64,000 nucleotides of DNA from Rutpela maculata. Its lineage: Eukaryota > Arthropoda > Insecta > Coleoptera > Cerambycidae. Position 1 is the first letter of the stretch. Every line of letters begins with the position of its first letter. Shown piece after piece: positions 31,658 through 43,125 of this stretch. Location: the NCBI GenBank assembly GCA_936432065.2, contig OW386294.2:50372945-50436944 (forward strand). The letters run 5' to 3'. Made by a program: the position numbers and the translations under genes. A model generated the notes under the pieces. It saw only the letters and a program-made list of their open reading frames with translations, was not told the DNA's origin and made no database searches.

Positions 31658-31675
31658 TGGCGCCCAACGTCAGGG
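31658..31675 (+). promoter_or_regulatory. Primer-binding site, copy B
   Basis: Same TGGCGCCCAACGTCAGGG directly after LTR2. Confidence 0.7.
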
Positions 31676-31864
31676 CTCCCACTATTTAAAGAGCGCTAAA
31701 ACCCAGCATCACATCTCCGGAATTCCCGGAAGAAATTAAACTTGCACTTCAGTGGTTCCTAAAATTTTTTTTCTCTTCATTTTTTTTTCATTTTTCCTCT
31801 CTTCACGTTAAGTTTTCTTTCGTTCTATGCGTATTCGGCTATAACGACTAGATAAGATTCTCCC

Positions 31865-33160
31865 ATGCATAGAAGCCGCGCTCTAGTAGTGGACCAGTCC
31901 GGAGAGTCGGACGAGTTCTTCGGGGCAATAAATACATTTTCAATGGACCTGCCTGATTCAAGGACTTTGTCCACACCTATTGAGCGTGCTGGTAATAGGT
32001 ACGTGTCGATTAACATGGAACCCTCATCGGAGAGGGCATCCCCCGTCCCCGCTCCAAGGCCTCGAGAAGCCCAGTCCCCTCTGGACTTTGAGGCCCACAT
32101 GGAGCGGATGTTTTCGAAGATGACGGACGCGTTCGTGTCCGCTCTCGGACGCGTAACGCCCAGTCCGTCGGTCCACCACAAGCCACTACCCCTGCCGGAA
32201 TTCCGAGGCCTCGAACACGAGAGCGCGGGAGACTTCCTCCAGCGAATGGAAGATCATTTCCGACGCCTTAGGGTCAGGGATCCAGCGATCCAACTGGCCC
32301 TGAGCGTGGATCAGCTGCGCGACCAGGCTAAAACCTGGTACGAGCCGTACCGCTATTTGATCAACTCGTACGAGGCATTCTGCGAACGCCTCGTCGAGAA
32401 ATACGACGCCACAGAAAATCTAACGCGGGCCACCACCCAACTTTATGGCGAGCGGCAGAAGTCCGGCGAAGCCGCTGCGGTTTTTATTACCCGAAAAATG
32501 TGTTTGTTTAACCGGGTGGCCCGAAGTCAACCGGAATACGCCCGGATCTCCATCGTGTTAGACCTCCTGGAGCCAGAACTCTGCTCCCGGATTAGGTGCC
32601 ACCCCTTCCGCTCGCTAGAGCAACTTGTTACCCTCGCGAGTAAAGTAGAGACGGACATGAACCGCGCAGCTCCTTCCAAAACCCACCGGCAGCCTGATCG
32701 TCCTAATGCTGAAGGTGGAACTCGTCCCAAACGTTCCGAGGAGCCCAACAGGCCTCCTCCACCTCCCCAGGGAGCCACACGTAACCCCCCGCCAGCAGCG
32801 CGCATACCGTCTACCCCATGTCGCTATTGTCAGGGCGCTCAATTCCACTTCCACAATGAGTGCCCTAACAATCCTTTCAGAAACCAACTACAGAACGCGG
32901 GTCGGGAGACCGACCGCGCTCGACCTCCACCCTCACGCGATGATAATCGCCAATCCTGGAGGGATCATCCTCCTCGCAACTCACCTAACGGATTTCAATC
33001 TAGACCAGACAATGGCTACCCGGCCAACCGCCCGTTTAACACCGGCGCGACATCCAGAGGTAGTACTAATCCCTTCTCGGGAAACCGAGATCGGGCCGAG
33101 GGCAACAACGGTCGCCCAGCCCCGGCCACGAACTCGAACCCCACTACGACCCAAAATTAA
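31865..33160 (+). CDS. gag: Gag, copy B
   Basis: 431 codons with the same protein as the Gag at 20659-21954, including the modified zinc knuckle. I see no amino-acid difference between copies. Confidence 0.85.
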   Translation: MHRSRALVVDQSGESDEFFGAINTFSMDLPDSRTLSTPIERAGNRYVSINMEPSSERASPVPAPRPREAQSPLDFEAHMERMFSKMTDAFVSALGRVTPSPSVHHKPLPLPEFRGLEHESAGDFLQRMEDHFRRLRVRDPAIQLALSVDQLRDQAKTWYEPYRYLINSYEAFCERLVEKYDATENLTRATTQLYGERQKSGEAAAVFITRKMCLFNRVARSQPEYARISIVLDLLEPELCSRIRCHPFRSLEQLVTLASKVETDMNRAAPSKTHRQPDRPNAEGGTRPKRSEEPNRPPPPPQGATRNPPPAARIPSTPCRYCQGAQFHFHNECPNNPFRNQLQNAGRETDRARPPPSRDDNRQSWRDHPPRNSPNGFQSRPDNGYPANRPFNTGATSRGSTNPFSGNRDRAEGNNGRPAPATNSNPTTTQN

Positions 33161-33996
33161 CAGACCCTCGTCAACCAGACGACTTCCGCCGGAGGGCGTT
33201 AAGCTCAGCCAAGTCCCCTGAGTCCCGCTCACAGCGGAGTCCCCCCCGTTCCGGCGGTAACTTCCCACCTTCGGAACTCCTCCGCCGGAGGGCGCTAAGC
33301 TCAGCCCCTGACCGGTCATCAAGCAGCCAATGCCCAAACCCTTCGGGAAAGCTTCCCCAAACACTAGACTCCGCCAACCGGAGACACCCCCCAACTCCCG
33401 TTAGCCGCTACCCGCACTCCCGCACGCCGTGGAACAGGGCCAACCCCGATGACCGGGTCCAGTTACTGGACGACCTACGCCGGAGGGCGTTAACTTCAAA
33501 ACAGACCCCAGAGCTCGGAGAGAGCCCAGACTCCGACGCTTTTCCCCTCCTCGAGGCACCACCCCAGTTCAGGAATCCAATCACACGAGTCCCCCCGCAC
33601 GACGCGGACCACCTTCCCCACACGGAAGCCAAGGTCGAGGGGCACCAGCCTTTCCAAGGCGAAACCCCGCCCACTTCTCGCGGTCCACAATCCGCCCCCC
33701 CCCACGCCTCGAGGAATTGCCCTCGCACACCCTCCCTATCCCGGGAGGTCTCGCCGCTCACCGTGACCCTCCCGGAACGTCCACTTGGGACAACTTCCCT
33801 CGCTCGGCCACATCGGTCTACAAGCCCCCCTTCTCATTCGCTGAACCCCCGCTCCAACCTGAGCACATCACCAACGACTCCCCAGTCCCACACATGCATA
33901 AGAACCTCACCACATCGGCCACAGCAGAGGCCCTACCTCAGGTCGCGCACGCAACCAGAATCATCCCAGCAGGGACACCAACCGTCAAGCGCTTGA
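33070..33996 (+). CDS. Linker ORF between Gag and Pol, copy B
   Basis: Same -1 frame, open and overlapping Gag and Pol as in copy A, with the three [LF]RRRAL[ST]S repeats. Confidence 0.5.
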   Translation, partial: SLLGKPRSGRGQQRSPSPGHELEPHYDPKLTDPRQPDDFRRRALSSAKSPESRSQRSPPRSGGNFPPSELLRRRALSSAPDRSSSSQCPNPSGKLPQTLDSANRRHPPTPVSRYPHSRTPWNRANPDDRVQLLDDLRRRALTSKQTPELGESPDSDAFPLLEAPPQFRNPITRVPPHDADHLPHTEAKVEGHQPFQGETPPTSRGPQSAPPHASRNCPRTPSLSREVSPLTVTLPERPLGTTSLARPHRSTSPPSHSLNPRSNLSTSPTTPQSHTCIRTSPHRPQQRPYLRSRTQPESSQQGHQPSSA

Positions 33997-35609
33997 CGCC
34001 TCACGTCAGCGCCGACATCCCTGCTTCTTCCACCTCTACGGAGGCAGTTTCAATCCCTTCTCCGGGAGAGTGTCCTTCCAGCTCCCCGAAAGAAGTTTCA
34101 CTTCCCCGACCTTCGAGTCAAATTTCATTCCCTCAACCCAACGAAGGACTGGGAGGCACAGGTCACGTCTTCGACCACCTCTGTCCTGCCCCCCCTTCGT
34201 GTCGCGACATTAGTGACCGTCAGGGTTCCCCTGCGTCTAGAACCAACAACTGCTTGACCAACAAACGACCACGACGCCCACTAGAAACGTTGAACACCGT
34301 GGAAGAGCTTCCGCGTCTTCCACGGGTAATCGTCCAGATTGGCGGACAACGCCACTCTGCGCTCATAGACTCAGGTGCTACCCGTAATATTATTAATGCT
34401 CGTTTCGCGTCTGAGTACCAACCCGGCGAAGGACACGTACAGTTCGGGATGGCCTGCGGCGCTGATACCATCATTTCCCTAGGGAACATATCTATAACTT
34501 TTTACATAGACGACCGCCAATACACGGCGCAATTTAATATAATTAGCGACCTTAACGAGGATATAATACTCGGGGCCCCGTTCCTATTCAAGGAACGCGC
34601 GGTCCTAGATTACCAACGAAGTTGTCTGTACGTTGGCACTGACGACAGACAGACGGTGTTTTGGGATAACACCAACAGAGACCACGTTCCGCGAACTGAC
34701 GCCGTATTGCCAGAGACAATTGAAATACCTCCCGAAGGCAGCGCCCTTCTGGCGCCGCTCTTCGAGGAGTTCGCTGACATTTTCTCGGACTCTCCGTCCC
34801 AAGCCACCACAATAACGACGTGTCATCGAATCATTCTCACAAATCCTACCCCGATACATGTCCGCCCTTACCCCCTATCACCCGGGAAGAAGCGGATCCT
34901 CAATGAACAGGTTGAGGAGATGCTTGAGGCGGGCGTTATTGAGCCAAGCACGTCACCGTACAGTTTCCCTCCGGTTATCATAGAGAGGCCGGGGAGGAAA
35001 CCGCGCTTTTGCGTCGATTATCGCCGTCTAAACGCGGTGACACTCGACGAAGCCTCAGTCTTGCCGAAGATCTTCGACACCATAAAAGACTTCGGGGATG
35101 CACGGTTCTTCACACTACTCGACTTGAAGAGCGGTTACTGGCAAGTGCCGATGCACCCTGCCAGTAAACCATACACCGCCTTCTCGACTCCAGACGGGGC
35201 GACTTATCAGTTCCGAGTTATGCCGTTCGGCCTAAAATCTGCCCCGGCAACTTTTCAGAAACTGATGGCCCGAGATGTCCTCACGGGTTACCTGCACAAC
35301 TTCGTGCAGGTGTATCTGGATGACATCATCATCTTTAGCAATGACTTAACAGACCACGCCAAACACTTACGACTAGTCTTTGAGCGACTGAGGACACATA
35401 ACCTCACGGTGTCACCCAGCAAATGCACTATCGCGGCGCAGGAGCTGGACTACCTGGGACACCGGATCAGAGGTTATACGACGACCCGCAGGACAAACAC
35501 GTCCTGGCCATTAGAGAATTTCAACCTCCGGCCACCAAGAAACAGCTCCAGAGCTTTCTTGGGTTATTCAACTGGATCAGGGAGTACATACCAAACGTCT
35601 CCTTGTTGA
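33717..35609 (+). CDS. pol: Pol part 1: protease and reverse transcriptase, copy B
   Basis: Same domains and the same frame break after YLGHRIRG as copy A, so the break predates the tandem duplication. It keeps S after YLDDIIIF, the residue usual in Gypsy RTs. One silent difference (CCC for CCG) is seen near 34883. Confidence 0.85.
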   Translation: MPSHTLPIPGGLAAHRDPPGTSTWDNFPRSATSVYKPPFSFAEPPLQPEHITNDSPVPHMHKNLTTSATAEALPQVAHATRIIPAGTPTVKRLTPHVSADIPASSTSTEAVSIPSPGECPSSSPKEVSLPRPSSQISFPQPNEGLGGTGHVFDHLCPAPPSCRDISDRQGSPASRTNNCLTNKRPRRPLETLNTVEELPRLPRVIVQIGGQRHSALIDSGATRNIINARFASEYQPGEGHVQFGMACGADTIISLGNISITFYIDDRQYTAQFNIISDLNEDIILGAPFLFKERAVLDYQRSCLYVGTDDRQTVFWDNTNRDHVPRTDAVLPETIEIPPEGSALLAPLFEEFADIFSDSPSQATTITTCHRIILTNPTPIHVRPYPLSPGKKRILNEQVEEMLEAGVIEPSTSPYSFPPVIIERPGRKPRFCVDYRRLNAVTLDEASVLPKIFDTIKDFGDARFFTLLDLKSGYWQVPMHPASKPYTAFSTPDGATYQFRVMPFGLKSAPATFQKLMARDVLTGYLHNFVQVYLDDIIIFSNDLTDHAKHLRLVFERLRTHNLTVSPSKCTIAAQELDYLGHRIRGYTTTRRTNTSWPLENFNLRPPRNSSRAFLGYSTGSGSTYQTSPC

Positions 35610-37768
35610 CGAAGCCCCTGACACAGTTGTTGGCTAAGGACCGGAAATTTAGATGGACAAGCGAGTGTCAGCGGGCGTTCGATGAGCTGAAGGAGGCTGC
35701 TTCACAGCCGCTTCAGCTACACCGGCCAGATTTTTCGAGGCCGTTCGTCCTTCAGACGGATGCGTCTCTTATTGGGATGGCCGCGGTACTGTACCAGCTG
35801 GATGAGGAAGGCGAACGACGCATCGTGTCGTACGCCAGCTCGACGCTCAGCGAGACTGAGAGGAAATATCATATAAATGAGCTCGAATGCCTCAGTCTGG
35901 TGACGTACATAAAAAAATACGCACTCTACTTACAGGACCGACCATTCACGGTCCGTACAGACAACCGCTCGTTGCTTTGGCTCAACAAACACCGAGACCA
36001 AAAGACTAAATTTATGCGTTGGTCACTCCTCCTCCAGGAGTATTCCTTCCAAATAGAGCATTGTCCGGGAAAAGAGAACCTGCTGGCGGACTTCCTCAGT
36101 CGGCACCCCGACAGGGAAGCCGCCCGGCTGGAACTCGATGAAGGCAGGATGTTACTGCCAGATCGCGCGAAACAATCGGAGGCCATCCGAACATTGACTA
36201 CCACCGGACTATACAGAGAAATAACTGACGCCCAGCGTCGATCCACGGCAACACAAGCCCGGATCGAGCGCTGGAATAGACTAAATACAGATGGAGCAGT
36301 AACAGTACGTGACATAGAATTCCACCGCAAACACCGAGTACGAGACGGGTTGTTATGGCGCTATACTGATGGGCAACATACGCTTTGCGTACCTTGTTCA
36401 CGAATCCCGAGAGTGATAGCGGGACACCACGATACGAAGGGAGCAGCACATCCGGGGCGCGATGAGACCACACGGGCTATACTCCGAGGGTATTATTTTC
36501 CAAACGTCTCCCGACACGTCGGGAGCTACCTAAAATCATGCTTAATTTGCCACGCAGTCAAGGCTAGGCAACTACAGGATAAAGCTCCATTTAAAGCGCG
36601 CTCTCCGAGCACATGTTTCGAGACCCTCAGTCTAGACATACTGGGACCATACAAAGCCGCGGAGGGCACCGGGAACCGTTACATTCTCTTGGCGGAGGAT
36701 GTCTTCTCCAAGTGGGTGGAAGCGATTGCAGTGCCCCGAGCAACCGGGAAGGTACTCGTGGATTTCTTGAGGGATTCGATCTCCTCACGGTACGGATACC
36801 CGCGCAACATAATCTCAGATCGCGGGGGACATTTTGTCGGAGGGCAATACGTCGCGTGGTGCGAGAGAAACCACGTGGAGGTTTTCCACTCAGCCCCGTA
36901 CCACCAACGGGCCAATCCAGCCGAGAGGAGGATCCAGGAGTTAAAGAAGGTACTACGAACACTCACATATGGTAAATCAAAGACGAAGTGGGACAGACAC
37001 CTCCCGGGCGCCCTGCGTGTTCTCCGGACGAGGAGGAACGCAGCCACCGGAAAAACGCCAGCAATGATCGTTCTGGGCTTCGAACCCCCTAGGCCAGGAG
37101 AATGGGCTCTCCGGGCATACCAAGATGAACGACGGAAGCAATCCAGGGTCTCCAGGGAGCAGAGAATCGAGGAAGTGCAGGCTCGGCAACGGTCGTACCA
37201 AGGGCGGTACGCACCGACCGAGGCGGTTCCTCCGGTCACATTTTGTGCCGGAGACCGGGTCATGGCAAGAGCGCTGCGACCGCACAAAGCCCCATTCGAA
37301 GCTCCGTGGGCAGGGCCGTATCTGGTACTAGACAAGCTTTCGCCGGAAGTGTACACCATAAAGAGGGGCAACAGGAAGGTAGATTTCCACGTTGACGACC
37401 TACGAGCAGCACCTCCCCGGATCAACGCCGATCCGGAGACAGAATCTGGGGAACCATTAGATTCGGAGGGTCCGTCCGAGGGTGGACGAACACCGCGGCT
37501 AATATCCCCATCATCACGGTCAGAGCACTTCGAAGGAGAGAGCCATTCAGGAGAGGAAGAACAGGCAGAAGGGACAGACGAAGACCCAAACGAGCCCAGA
37601 GATGAAGTGGTGCGAAGATGGACGAGCCACCAGGACCGGGAGATGGCACTGAGCACAAAGAAGAGACGGACGAGTTTTACGAAATCACGGACGAGTCCTG
37701 CACGGCAGACGACGCCGATGACGAAAGAGAAAATGAACTACGTGAGGGAAGTCGGAAAGACAGGTTAG
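35423..37768 (+). CDS. pol: Pol part 2: RNase H and integrase, copy B
   Basis: Same RNase H and integrase domains and catalytic residues as copy A (24217-26562). I see no amino-acid change. Confidence 0.85.
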   Translation: MHYRGAGAGLPGTPDQRLYDDPQDKHVLAIREFQPPATKKQLQSFLGLFNWIREYIPNVSLLTKPLTQLLAKDRKFRWTSECQRAFDELKEAASQPLQLHRPDFSRPFVLQTDASLIGMAAVLYQLDEEGERRIVSYASSTLSETERKYHINELECLSLVTYIKKYALYLQDRPFTVRTDNRSLLWLNKHRDQKTKFMRWSLLLQEYSFQIEHCPGKENLLADFLSRHPDREAARLELDEGRMLLPDRAKQSEAIRTLTTTGLYREITDAQRRSTATQARIERWNRLNTDGAVTVRDIEFHRKHRVRDGLLWRYTDGQHTLCVPCSRIPRVIAGHHDTKGAAHPGRDETTRAILRGYYFPNVSRHVGSYLKSCLICHAVKARQLQDKAPFKARSPSTCFETLSLDILGPYKAAEGTGNRYILLAEDVFSKWVEAIAVPRATGKVLVDFLRDSISSRYGYPRNIISDRGGHFVGGQYVAWCERNHVEVFHSAPYHQRANPAERRIQELKKVLRTLTYGKSKTKWDRHLPGALRVLRTRRNAATGKTPAMIVLGFEPPRPGEWALRAYQDERRKQSRVSREQRIEEVQARQRSYQGRYAPTEAVPPVTFCAGDRVMARALRPHKAPFEAPWAGPYLVLDKLSPEVYTIKRGNRKVDFHVDDLRAAPPRINADPETESGEPLDSEGPSEGGRTPRLISPSSRSEHFEGESHSGEEEQAEGTDEDPNEPRDEVVRRWTSHQDREMALSTKKRRTSFTKSRTSPARQTTPMTKEKMNYVREVGKTG

Positions 37769-38040
37769 AGCCAGCCGATGCGCTTGACGATCCAGCCTCA
37801 AGGTACGACGCCGCCAAGGGTATAGCGGCCGTACCGGGAAGCAGTAATCAGGGCCCGGCAGCCAGTGCACCGATTCCCACACATTCCCCAGACCCAGCAC
37901 GACGACGAAGACGCCGAACGCGGAAAATCGCATGTTCCGTGTGTTCCGGTGAGGAGTTCTTCGCAAGTGCCGTGAAAAGGAAGACACTGGCGATCATCGC
38001 GGGTCCAAAACGCGTCGCGCAAGAGCCAGAAAGACAATAA
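37618..38040 (+). CDS. Small terminal ORF, copy B
   Basis: Same 140-codon frame as 26412-26834, with one replacement (F for S in GEE-F-FAS). Function unknown. Confidence 0.35.
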   Translation: MDEPPGPGDGTEHKEETDEFYEITDESCTADDADDERENELREGSRKDRLEPADALDDPASRYDAAKGIAAVPGSSNQGPAASAPIPTHSPDPARRRRRRTRKIACSVCSGEEFFASAVKRKTLAIIAGPKRVAQEPERQ

Positions 38041-38574
38041 TAATATTAAGCTAGGGAACTACCATAAGGCGCGAGGACAATAATCACACGAATAATCTTA
38101 CCTACCGCGAGTGTAGTACACGAACCGCTACACACATAGCAGAACACTAAGTAGTGCGCGACGTATTCCGCCTATTCCTCTCGGTATCGCCGTGGAGGGA
38201 CGGCCGAGTGCGTGAAAAGCCATTTTTCGAGCCCTGGACTCAGTGCGCTAAGAGTCTGGCGGTCAGTGCTAAGCAATACCCCCGCCCACCCCATTCCATA
38301 GACTCCAGTAGGGGAAACGAAAATAGGAAGACACAAAACGCATCAAGATAATGTATCGCCGCGTTACCATGTGAAGAGCGTCCCCTTCGTCTGGGGAGAC
38401 GCTTTTAGAAATTTCGGACACTTAGACTTAAGCACACGGACGACAAGTTATTGTAATGCCGTCCGTCATACCAATTACTTTCTTTTTATTGTTTTTTTTC
38501 TAGGCTAAGACAATAAATCAAATAGGTTAAGTACTAAATTCTTTCAGCCAGAGCTTGGCCGTTGACGTCTCACT

Positions 38575-38588
38575 TAAAAGAAGGGGGG
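38575..38588 (+). promoter_or_regulatory. Polypurine tract, copy B
   Basis: AAAAGAAGGGGGG directly before LTR3. Confidence 0.8.
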
Positions 38589-41500
38589 TGTCGACGGACC
38601 TTTTGCACAGGACCGTCGAATCTCCCTGCAATTTATAAGGCACACCCTGTATGTTCACACTATACCACATAAAAAATTCCAGCCTCGTATCTCAAGAAAC
38701 TACAAAGTAAAAAGTGCTCAAATAAACTTGAGAATGAAAATAAAAATAAATAAATAAATAAAACTATTTCTTTTCTTTTTATATGCAACACGAGACGCCC
38801 CTGTCCGGCCAGCGTTCAAGAGGCTTCACCTCGACCCAGCAGGCAAAACTGGTGCGCTTGAAAGGGCTGGCTAGGCGCCGGTTGTCGCGTAGGAACACAA
38901 TTACGCACCATTGCGCGTCTTTGCATTAAATAAATATTTAAATTCAACCAATCATCATAAAATTTCACACAATCAGTCTAGAAACCTTCAGTCATATCTC
39001 GTCAAAATTTCATATCCCTACGGCATAGGAAAATATTTTATTTTTGCCCTCAAAGGTGCGGATCGCGCTTTTAGGCCAGGTAATCGATGAGCACGGGGAA
39101 ACCGCGCGACTCACAGGTAGTCAAGTGGTCTCATTCGACGAGGCTCGTCGTCCCGCACACAGGGCGCGAGCAATTAACCTAGTAGGTCGCAACCGCGGGG
39201 CGTAACTCCAAAAACAACGCGGAGGGCACTCTAGCGGGGAGACTAAACTCTTTAATATTAAATAATTCATAGCTGCCGAGCCATTCACGGTGAAGCGCTA
39301 AAAAATGGCGACGAGGGGTAGAAAATCCTCAACTTTACGATGGGACCATCCGCGGAACAATCTGCGGGGTGGTTCACGAATTATCATCAAATACATCACA
39401 ATTATGCAATTTTGCATATGACCACTTGACCTATGGCAATAAGGGTCCTTATGTTCCGCTCGAAACCTACGCCACAAAAAGCAACACCCAAACCTTCGAG
39501 GGTACAAAAGCAAAGACAAGGGAAAAGGGAGTCAGTCGTCATTTTTTCGCCAAGAGACACTCCTTTGCATAAGGGTGTTCACCGCGTCGAGCATTTTTCT
39601 TTGTTTTCCAGTATTAGCTCCTCATTTAAATTCAGTGAAATAAATCCTTTTAGTGTCGCAGGCACTTTCAGCCAGTCGGTTAAACCAAATTTTGCACAAC
39701 TAGTGACTCCTATCCCTTAGTGGCACTTAGCAGTCCAACCGCGAAAAATTCCGCGGCGTCAGGGACGCCGAGTCGTTTTGAGGCTTTACAGTAATTTAAC
39801 CATAATCTTAAACCTCGATCCTTTCACCTTTACATCTTTGAAGCAACGGAGAGCATCTTCATACTTTTGAATTAATTGTTTTAGTTTTTCACTGACTTGG
39901 AAGAATAAATTCAAATCAACCTCTCAAATAATTATCATTGTATTATTTCGTCTAGAGCAGTCTAGAACACCTGGCTGGAAACGCATTCTTATCAACCTAA
40001 CCGATTAACATAAATTCATCCCCCGTTGATCCGCGAGTGTGACACAGGTGTGAGCAACAGGTGTAGTGACCTTCTTCGTTCCTCCGGGATTACAGCGAGG
40101 GATTTGAGTAAGACATATCTGTTCGACGTCAGCGGCCAAGTTCAAGCAAGTCCCGCAATATCTACCTGTGATAGCTATTTACTGTACTAATTATCTGCTA
40201 ACAGGTGAGAACCGCGGAACCATAGCCTGAGCGTGGACCTGGCGTTCATTGCCATTATTGTTTCTGTATAATTATTGTTTAATTGTGTGGGTTAGTGTGA
40301 CGTTGGACTATTTCCGTTATTCCCGACAGGGACAAGGGTATAATAAAAGTTCTTTTGTATTTCAAGTAACAACCATAAAAGCTAAGCTTTCTCAACCGTA
40401 GGGTTGTAAATTCAAGGACTGACCCTCTCGAAGTAGGATTAGTTTGGCTACCAACTAATTTTTTGTCAAAACTTATTTAAAGCAGTTAGACAAAATTATA
40501 TTCAGTTTTCTTTCTTTTCAAATAATTAAAGACGCGCTGGGACCGCCATTTTTGGGTCGTCGTAGAGCACTGGAGTTGTAGAAAAAGACGGTAGGGGAAG
40601 TTGACTACGCGCGTCAAAGGCAAATATTAGTGGTAACTTCTTTAATTAATTTCTGAATGAAAAATAAAACATAGGAAACGTTGAGAAATACAGTAGAGAG
40701 TGTTAGGATCGCGGATTCAAAGGAAACTTGATAACGTAGTGAATTTCTGTTATTAAAATTTAATTGAAATAATTTCTGAGCCGCCATTTGTACATCTATA
40801 CGCGCCTTTCGTTCCAGCGGAAGACACGAGGATTGCTGGCGTCTTACGCAAGAGGGAGGCCCCGCCTCCATCTTCGAAGGGCCGCAGCAAAACAGGAAGT
40901 CCGCCATTAAGGCTTTGTAGTAGCGTCCATTGTGGCACCTACGAATAACAAATTAAACTACACTAATTAACAGTTACTCACTACTGTTCCTCTCTTACTC
41001 ACTCAACTAATTAATATCATTATCACCGAAATTCTTACCGCCAATCAATTCGCTCCCTACCTGTCTCAGCTACCACTCAGGGCTCTTATAGGCGTTATCT
41101 GTCATAGGTACCCCAACGCCCAGTAGCTAAAATTCACACCTGAACACATCCAGCATAGATGTTCAGTTAAGTAAACCCTAGCCAGTGGAAAATAAACCTT
41201 TTAAAATTACCAAATTAAATTCATTCGACAGGTGACAGGGGCCTTATTAAGTACCAATTTTTATTTTAATTTTTTTTATCCTTGATAGCCACTCGTAGTT
41301 TCCTAGGTGATCACGAGTCACAGATCTCCCCTCGCAGACGAGGAAGGTACCCCACGTCGCACTGACATTTCAGGGAATATTTTTTTTATAATTTTTATTA
41401 CTACTTTCATTTGTAATTTTTTTGTTTTGTTGCTAATTTTATTTTTTTTTGTTTTTGCTCTTGCTACCTGTACTATTAAGTACTTACATTCAAATTTTAT

Positions 41501-42865
41501 TTTTAGTAGCTCTAACTCTTTTACTAATGGGCTATCAATGTATTACTTCGATAATCCCTACCTCACGCTTAGGTTAATCTAATTACTTGTATTATTATTT
41601 TACGTTAAGTCCTTTCTAACTTTAAGAATCATTTTAATCCTTTAATTACTAGCTGACACTCTACCAGCGAAGTATAATACATCCTTCACAACTATTAGTA
41701 ATAGAAAGTAAAATTCAAATTAGCTGAGTTGACCTAGGGGTGGAAGTACGGCAGTAATAAAAAACCTTACCTTTAGAATCTCTGCTTTCGTCCGTTCAAT
41801 TCGCATGATCAATTACATTTTTTAACGGCAGAACATTCTCTTAATGTTAATTTTGCCTTACCCCGGTAGTCTAATAGGACCAATAAAAGACGGAATTCAA
41901 AAATAGTATAATTTCCTTACCACTTTGAAAGTCCCGAGAGGTTAAAAAGGAATAATCACCGGCGAGCGCGTCCTGTCGTTCACGGACCTACCTGCCCTGG
42001 ACAGGTTGTTATAGTCCAGGGGCGCGCGCAAATAGCCGTACTTCTATCACGAAGTTGTTTAGAAATAAATTAGTTTTAAGTCGTTTATTCGTAAGTACGT
42101 CAGTAGTATGCCGGAGCCCAGTAATCATTAATCGATTCGCTCCCCTGTATTCTGAGTCTTAATAAATCGGGCTTCCTCCCCGAGTGACCTTAGACAAACT
42201 ATTTTTTTTTTTTTTATTTTTTTCCTCCTTTTAAGTTCACACATTAACTCACATTTCTGAGCTCCTACCCTACCTTACAAGGTAACAGCATCGCGGGGTG
42301 ACTAAAAGCGCCCGCCAGCTACTCGACAGGCCGCTGTCGTGTTAAGTAGCCATCATCAGGTGGTGAGTAACGACTAGCCGCCTCACCTGGAGCGTGTCGT
42401 GGTCTATTCGTCCCCCCCCCCCCCCCCCATGGTCGGTTGTAGGAGGACGAAGTAGTGTCTCTGCCTCACAGATTTGGAGGTAATCTTCCGCCATCTGAAC
42501 GAGAGTAGGCACAGGTACTCTTGGAGGGCTAGGTGACGTTCCTAGCTGCTGTGTCTATCCGCGTCTTGTTCTTACATTGTCCTCCTCCAGCTATATACCG
42601 AAGGTGTGGCGGTAACGTCCACGATCTCACTCCTCCATTGTGTTTGGTGGAAGGGGGTTGGTCCTCCACCTCCACTAACCTGAACAGCCCCGAAGCTTAT
42701 TGAACCTTGCCCTGAGAGTTCGACAACGTGGTGTGGATAAGTTTTCCAGGTAATCGCTGGCGCCCTTTACAAATTTGTGATTATCTCACCTAATTCGACA
42801 GGTAGACAACCGAACAGCCATCCACAACCATTCTCCCATTGATAACCACCCCGCTTACGTCGACA
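38589..42865 (+). repeat. Gypsy LTR3 (4,277 bp)
   Basis: Same ends as the other LTRs (TGTCGAC..GTCGACA). It differs from LTR2 only by a longer C-tract (17 against 15) as far as I can see. It is followed directly by GGTT and then Crypton sequence instead of a primer-binding site, which marks the true right end of the array. Confidence 0.95.
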
Positions 42866-43125
42866 GGTTCACCGAAAATCCTTCATTTAAAACTGTGAAA
42901 CTTCTTTATTTATTCGTCTTGGTATCTGGTATGGATATATATAGATATTATTCTTTATCTCAGATCTTCGACGCTTAAGAAGGTCAGTTTACCGCAACGG
43001 CAGGCACCGCAAACTCCCAGTATCAATGCAACCTAAAAAACCCAAACATTTAAATTGGTACATAAAAGCAAGATATAATAAACACCTACCTCTGACATAA
43101 GATGCTCACCGTCAGGGGCATCCAT
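42866..43125 (-). pseudogene. Crypton-type tyrosine recombinase, N-terminal half (split)
   Basis: On the minus strand, an exon 43090-43125 (MDAPDGEHLMSE) ends at a GTAGGT donor. A 57-bp intron follows, and the next exon starts at 43032 with VALILGVCGACRCGKLTFLS, holding the box-A catalytic Arg (GACR). Further on, IPDTKT and RSFTVLNEGFSVN motifs are readable but in shifted frames with stops. The homology runs into the Gypsy border and resumes at 16182, so the retrotransposon cut this gene. The first 4 bp (GGTT, 42866-42869) are the right-hand target duplication. The recombinase was probably already dead, given the frame breaks in both halves. Confidence 0.8.

Larger units (their letters stand above)
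16183..42865 (+). mobile_element. Tandem Gypsy-type array: LTR-internal-LTR-internal-LTR
   Basis: Three LTRs (16183-20451, 27383-31657, 38589-42865) and two internal regions (20452-27382, 31658-38588) alternate. Only the outermost borders carry the GGTT duplication. The internal copies differ at about three sites by eye, while LTR1 differs from LTR2 and LTR3 at about eight bases plus a T-tract change; LTR2 and LTR3 match apart from a C-tract length. A single insertion that later became a tandem through LTR-LTR recombination explains this. GC content is well above the flanks in the coding parts. No envelope ORF is present. Confidence 0.95.
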
